DNA from: Centrapalus pauciflorus
Lineage: Eukaryota > Streptophyta > Magnoliopsida > Asterales > Asteraceae
DNA: 64,000 bases
Reading direction: 5' to 3'
NCBI GenBank assembly: GCA_020465985.1
Contig: JAANYP010006656.1
Location: forward strand, 124,001 to 188,000
Shown piece after piece: positions 58,822 to 64,000 of this stretch. Each line of letters starts with the position of its first letter. The first letter of the stretch is position 1. The position numbers and the translations under genes are program-made. The notes below the pieces were generated by a model. That model was not told the origin of the DNA, did not search any database, and was given only the letters and a program-made list of their open reading frames with translations.

Positions 58822-61800
58822 ATGGGTGCAGAAAAGGTGTTGAGATGTCTATGTAACAGCTTTTCTCGATTCATTCATCTTGTCACATTTGGTGTATCGA
58901 AGAACTTGCCATGTCAGAACGAGTACAAAGATGTTGCTAATCTGCTGAAACTTTTCAAACGAATACTTGATAACACTGATGAGGCCCACATACATTGGGA
59001 TGAAAGTTTGTGCAAAGAGTTTGAAGAACTTGACGTAGCTGTAAACGAGGCTCGAGAGTTTATTGAGAATTGGGGTGTTCATGCGAGCAAAATTTGTGGG
59101 GTGCGGATCTCCTTTCTTTGTTTTTACAATGTTATTGAAGATGAAATGATAGAAACATAATAAAAAGAAGGCGTTAATCATTTTTCTGCTTGAATATATT
59201 TCCAGGTTGTGCAAACCAGTGAACTTATTGTTAAAATTCAAAGTCATTCAATCAAGATTTGTGAAACTGTATTCAGGATGTTGGGGTCATTATCGTCATC
59301 AACATCTACTTCAACTTTATCGGATATTCAGGTGTGTAACTATGTATGAAACTGGGATCTTTTTGACCTAGAACCCAAACACACATGTTTTCAGAAGAAA
59401 ATAATATATTTATGAGTCCAGACTGTTTTCTAGGCATACTATGAGTCCTATTATATAGGATGCTGCTATTTTTGGTAGGTTTGTCCAAAATTCAAAAATC
59501 AAAACTATGCCTAAAATACAAAATTTTACCGATTGATGGAAAATCCTGATTCATGCGATATACAGTAAAAACATATTATAAAAATGGAAAATCCTTGAAT
59601 CGGTGGAAATTAGAACTTGAAGTTCAAAATAATAGAATCTGGGTCTGATGGTTGGGCCAAACTGCCAAAAAGCCTTTTGCTCAGGTTCCTGGCCCATCGA
59701 AATCTTTCTTTGGTCTGGTCACAGCTCTGTAACTCTGCACATATCAAAAGTTAATGGCCAATTGAAACTTGCACACTTTTGTGTGAGCATCCTGCATTCC
59801 CTCTATCCATATAAGAATCATCTATGTGTGTTATTTGTTCTTTGTCACTTGTTCTTGCTCTAGCATTCAAAATGCTCTAATTTGACAGGACCATGGAGCA
59901 ATCTAACGTTTTTTTTTCAGTTTTTCTAATGCTAGTTCCGTTCAAAGTTCATGGCTACATAATATCATTGATTTTTCAGCATTGTATGGAGGAACTCAGG
60001 AGTTTGAAGTTGGGAAGTATATCGGAAAAGTTAGAAGAAGCCTTGAAATGCATACGTGAAGGACACGTTCCTCCAATAGAACATCTAATAGAAATCATTG
60101 AGTTGCTTCATTTGTCATCAAGCGATGAACTGCTAAAAGAAAGCATTGCGGTGGAAATAGAGATTGTTAAGGTCAACCAATTTAGTCAATTCAATCATAT
60201 TGCTGATCTTGTTTTCCATGTAAGGGAAACGATGGTAAATTTTGACAGCTTTAAAGCCATTAATGGTGTTCCAATCCCTTCATACTTTGTCTGCCCGCTG
60301 TCACTGCAACTCATGTTTGATCCAGTGATCGTGGCAACTGGACAAACCTACGAGAGGAATTCGATCCAGAAGTGGCTCAATCATGGACTAATGCGATGTC
60401 CTGTAACCCGTCAGATACTTTTGCACACCAACTTGATTCCAAATTACACGGTCAAAGCTCTAATAGCAAATTGGTGTGATGAAAACAACATAAAAGTTGA
60501 CGGAACTGATGAGCATCGTGATAAATCAGAGGATTCGACTTCTAGAGATCTCATTCAACTTAATTTCCCAAGATCTTCTGCTGAAGTAGAAAACGGGTTT
60601 GACAGACAGAACTTTCAAAAGTCGGAAAATGCATCGCGTGAAGAGTCGTGTAGTCACAGCAGGAGTGAATCGACATCAACAGCTGTTTCAAGCTCTGATT
60701 ATCAACATGCTGTATCAAGTAGTAAGCACGAACATTTATGTGAATTGTCTGGAGAATTGGCTTCAGTGTCTTCACCATGGCTGCCTGGAAAACAATGTCA
60801 TAGCTCCACCCGTATGGATGTAATAGTTGCTGATGGCGGAAACCGTAGCTACCCCAGAACAGTTTCTCTACCATCTGATTCTTCACCAAATGATTTAACG
60901 ACACCTTCCCATGTGGGAATTCTTGTAATTGATCTCAAGTCTCCCTCAAATGAAGCCCAAACTAAAGCTGCAGCAGAATTGCGGTTTCTTGCCAAGAATA
61001 ATATGGAAAACCGAATTATGATAGGACAATCCGGGGCAATTCAACCTCTCTTGTCACTGCTTCATTGCAATGTAAAGCTGACTCAAGAACATGCAGTTAC
61101 TGCTCTTCTAAATATGTCGATAAATGGGAACATAAAGTCAATGATAGCTGAAGCGGGTGCCATAGAACCGTTAATCCATGTCCTGGAAACAGGAAATACA
61201 TGCGCAAAAGAGAATGCTGCAGCCGCATTATTCAGCCTCTCTTTATTAGAAGAATACAGAGTCAAAATTGGTCAATCTGGTGCAGTCAAGCCATTGGTTG
61301 ATCTTCTGGGATCAGGTACCCTGAGAGGGAAAAAAGATGCAGCAACTGCATTGTTTAACTTATCGATATATCATGAGAATAAAGCTCGTATTATCCAGGC
61401 AGGGGCGGTTAAATATCTTGTGGAGTTAATGGACCCTTCAACACAAATGGTTGATAAAGCCGTTGCTCTTCTCTCAAACCTGTCTACTATCTCAGAGGGT
61501 TGCTTGGCAATTGCACGAGAAGGTGGGATACCATTGTTGGTTGAGGCTGTTGAAACAGGGTCTCAGAGGGGAAAGGAGAATGCTGCTTCGATCCTTTTGC
61601 AACTTTGTCTTAGTAGTCCTAAGTATTGTCGGCTGGTCCTGCAAGAAGGTGCTGTTCCGCCTCTAGTCGCACTATCACAGTCTGGAACATCAAGGGCCAA
61701 GGAGAAGGTATGCTCTCTTGTCTATGACTATCTGCATGTCGGTGGAGGGTTTGCAAATGACTCGGGGGATATCCAGGGTTTTCGACCATGACAAATGGGT

Positions 61801-62978
61801 TTGGGTAAAAATGGACAAATTTTAGTGCGGGATAAAATGGGTCAAGTTGGGTTGGATTGACACGCCAGCACTTTATAATCATTCGTTTAGAAATTCTTAA
61901 ATAATTATGTATTCATTATAATTTAAAAAACCAAACTTTTGAAATATAATCTATTTTGAACATAACGATTCAAGAGTTTGTAGGTATTTTAATATACATG
62001 CTATTGGTGATTCCATCTCGGTTGTTTGACCCATTTCACCTATATTTCTATTTTACAGAACAGAATATAGATAAAAAATCACCAAAAAGCTTGTAGCCTA
62101 GCAGTACCAATGTGTTAAGTTGGATTCCAAGTCATGAGTTTGAGTCCCATAGTGGACAAAAGGTGGAGATTTAGAAGTATGATTAGAGGGTGTGTGTGTG
62201 TGTGTAATCTTTCAAAAATAAGATTATAGATAAAATATTAAAATACAACCAAATAGACCCGTTTTTTAAGTGAATGGGTCGAAATGTCCACATCTAGTGT
62301 AACCATTGAAGCTACAAATTCTTTTCCTCAATATTTTAGTCTAAAATGGGAGATTCGAAGTACAATCTACAGCCTAAGCTTATATATGTTTGTATTCTAT
62401 TATATGATGTATGATTCATCCTCATGTAATCCTATTAGTACGATTTTGCAATTGTATTGGTTCACACACACACACGCCTACATATAGATGCTTCCGTGTC
62501 CTCCATTTTAAGAACTAAGAATCCAGGTATCCACTTATTACAGCACACCATACATACATCAAATAGCAGACACAAGTAACATTCCTATTTATGTACACTA
62601 CCAACTCGAACTAAATTCTTTCTTAATCCAACCCGTCACATATACAAGGAGTCTGAAGATTAACCTCAAAGCTCAGCTCAAGTACTCGTGCTACAAACCC
62701 AAAACATAGCAGCTATCCTATCATTCTAAGCACTTGAACCATATGGTTTGTTTGCAGCTTCATGTGTTTAAACTCTAAACTGTTCATTTATTGATTACTG
62801 TCACTGGTCATTTAGTCGGTGAAAGCAAGATAATTTCACATAGGAAACGCCTTTATTAGGCTTAGTTTATCTCTGCCCTGTTTGTAATGTGTTTGCTTGA
62901 TGGTCAAAGCAGGCACAACAACTTCTGAGTCACTTTCGCAGCCAACGTGAAAAAGCTTCTGGGAGAGGGAAATCTTGA
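58822..62978 (+). CDS. PUB3: U-box/ARM-repeat E3 ubiquitin ligase, PUB3-like
   Basis: Exons 58822-59100, 59206-59331, 59980-61707 and 62913-62978 give 2199 nt and 732 residues, with all introns GT-AG in phase 0. The N-terminal UND-type region (about 1-230) starts MGAEKVLRCLCNSFSRFIHLV. The U-box is about 233-305 (IPSYFVCPLSLQLMFDPVIVATGQTYERNSIQKWL). A Ser-rich linker follows, then ARM repeats from about 430 (KAAAELRFLAKNN, TALLNMSI, AAALFSLSL, DAATALFNLSIYHENK, VALLSNLS). The last exon encodes only AQQLLSHFRSQREKASGRGKS, matching the PUB2/3/4 tail. An open frame upstream of the third exon from 59893 is intronic read-through. It transfers ubiquitin from E2 to substrates; substrates are unknown. 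The last intron carries a SINE. Confidence 0.93.
62077..62222 (+). mobile_element. tRNA-derived SINE, copy 2, in the last PUB3 intron
   Basis: Same family as 14397-14515: A box TAGCCTAGCAG (62094-62104), B box AGTTTGAGTCC (62137-62147), then GTGGACAAAAGGTGGAGATTT and a (GT)n-containing tail. A 13-bp target duplication with one mismatch flanks it (AATATAGATAAAA at 62064-62076 and ATTATAGATAAAA at 62223-62235). It lies in sense orientation within the intron. Confidence 0.82.
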
Positions 62979-63223
62979 GAAACAGAAGGATGTTTGTATC
63001 CTTGTAAGTCTTTTAGAACTACCCATGTTTTCTCTTTCTAATAATGTAATGCATTTGCCTGTTGATTTTCAATTTTTGTTTTTTCTAGCAAGAGATTCCT
63101 CAACAAGTTATCTGAAAAGTTTGAAGATTTTGATATCAGAAAGGCCTTTAATGTTTGGGTGATGGAGACATGAAAAGTGAAGGTTAGATCAGTTTCAAGC
63201 TTCTTGTTGTTAGTTAAAAGGGT

Positions 63224-63273
<50 letters not shown>

Positions 63274-63350
63274 GTGGATCTTGTATTGTTTTCCCATAGC
63301 TTGTAAAGAGAATGAACAAAGGAAAAACTATGAATCTATGATTAGAATTG
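62979..63350 (+). other. 3' region of PUB3-like gene with (TC)n microsatellite
   Basis: A probable 3' untranslated region after the stop codon at 62976. It contains a (TC)n run at about 63226-63268 and AATGAA/AATAAT words that could serve in polyadenylation. No coding frame. Confidence 0.45.
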
Positions 63351-64000
63351 AATGGTTGGGTTCACGGAGAGCAATTGCTGTGTTTTTTGTGTCGGATCTT
63401 GGTGGTACTAGGACCAATTCCAAGTGATCAGTTATTTTCCATGCCCATTTTTGTTTCTCTTGCAGTCTTGCTAGGTTCAGCAATTTAGATTTGTGTGGTC
63501 TGGAGGAGCAGTTATCGGTTTACAAGCCTATGACTTGAGATGGAGGCTTGGCTTCTTCATTTCGATTTTCAAGGACCGGATGAAGAACTTGGCTGATGGG
63601 AAGAAGACCGGTACTGGGTCCGATTCCTCATGACCACACCAGTACTACATTCCTAATTTTCTTTAACACTCTAACGTTTTATATTTGTGCAAAAGACCCA
63701 CCCTTGGACCAAGTCGATTCTCATATCTCGGATCAGTTACTAAAGAGGCTACTGGGCCCCTATTTGACTGATACTTTTGTGGATCAACGTGAAAAGGGGC
63801 CTCATCATGGGTCAGGGACAGCTCGAATCTTACTTGCAGGCCTTGTAAAATGGGGCCTCTCCATCTTAATTCTTTTTGTTTTTTGTTTTTTTTTTCTGAA
63901 AAATAAAATGTTGTTGACATGCTTCTAGATTCATATAGTTATTTAGCATCTATTTTCATAATTTATTAAATTAACCAACACATTTTACTATGATGAAAAA
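63351..64000. other. right-end sequence, not recognised
   Basis: A frame at 63596-63928 (starting MGRRPVLGPIPHDH) is open for 110 residues but resembles no family I know, and its last third is hydrophobic low-complexity sequence. The GC-richer part at 63580-63860 could be a decayed repeat or an exon of a neighbour. I see no firm gene before the right edge. Confidence 0.3.

Noticed and set aside
59893..59979. In-frame ATG upstream of the third PUB3 exon, which would make a separate 632-residue gene
   Set aside because: A TTTTTCAG acceptor at 59979 and two upstream exons with PUB3-like N-terminal sequence fit a four-exon gene; the extension has no family resemblance.

Overview
The window is nuclear DNA from a flowering plant, almost certainly a eudicot. 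It is AT-rich, with widely spaced intron-containing genes, plant-only families (PHT1 transporters, R2R3-MYB, 11S globulin, PUB, TOL) and many small transposable elements. I cannot name the species from sequence alone.

Genes from left to right: a possible 5' end of a minus-strand gene leaving the left edge; two intronless PHT1 phosphate transporters in direct tandem (4134-5723 and 8767-10368); an ADF6-type actin-depolymerizing factor on the minus strand (10918-11834); an R2R3-MYB of the MYB13/14/15 type (31300-32308); a small secreted protein of a family I cannot name (34568-35499, minus); an 11S seed storage globulin with four exons (39772-41409, minus); a tRNA-Asn(GUU) (41944-42017); an intronless SKIP25-type F-box protein (44631-45785, minus); a TOL2-type VHS/GAT protein (52015-55801, minus); and a PUB3-type U-box/ARM E3 ligase (58822-62978). 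Every spliced model keeps an open frame with GT-AG junctions. The genes serve unrelated jobs (phosphate uptake, actin turnover, transcription, seed storage, protein degradation, endosomal sorting), so this is ordinary plant gene order rather than a functional cluster. The PHT1 pair is the only set related by descent.

The rest is largely transposon archaeology, and many elements can be delimited by terminal inverted repeats plus target-site duplications. Two degenerate PIF/Harbinger-type elements each keep a different half of the coding set: 660-2650 has the Myb-like ORF1, and 15941-17240 has an internally deleted transposase. A very young, coding-poor LTR retrotransposon (23454-26917) has LTRs differing at one visible site and an internal 51-bp minisatellite. 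Just left of it is a nested stack (about 21290-23427) whose insertion order can be read: an outer repeat, a Mutator-type MITE, a hAT element, and an element lying between two (TA)n tracts. Other elements are two SINEs of one family, two long-TIR Mutator-like/foldback elements (30374-30993 and 36296-37646), a LINE 3' fragment, and Tourist-like, hAT-like and Helitron-like pieces, several inside introns of TOL2 and PUB3.

I found no CRISPR array, operon or defence system, as expected for plant nuclear DNA. The most unusual material is the nested stack with its TA-bracketed element and the young LTR element with its long open reading frame over a tandem array.
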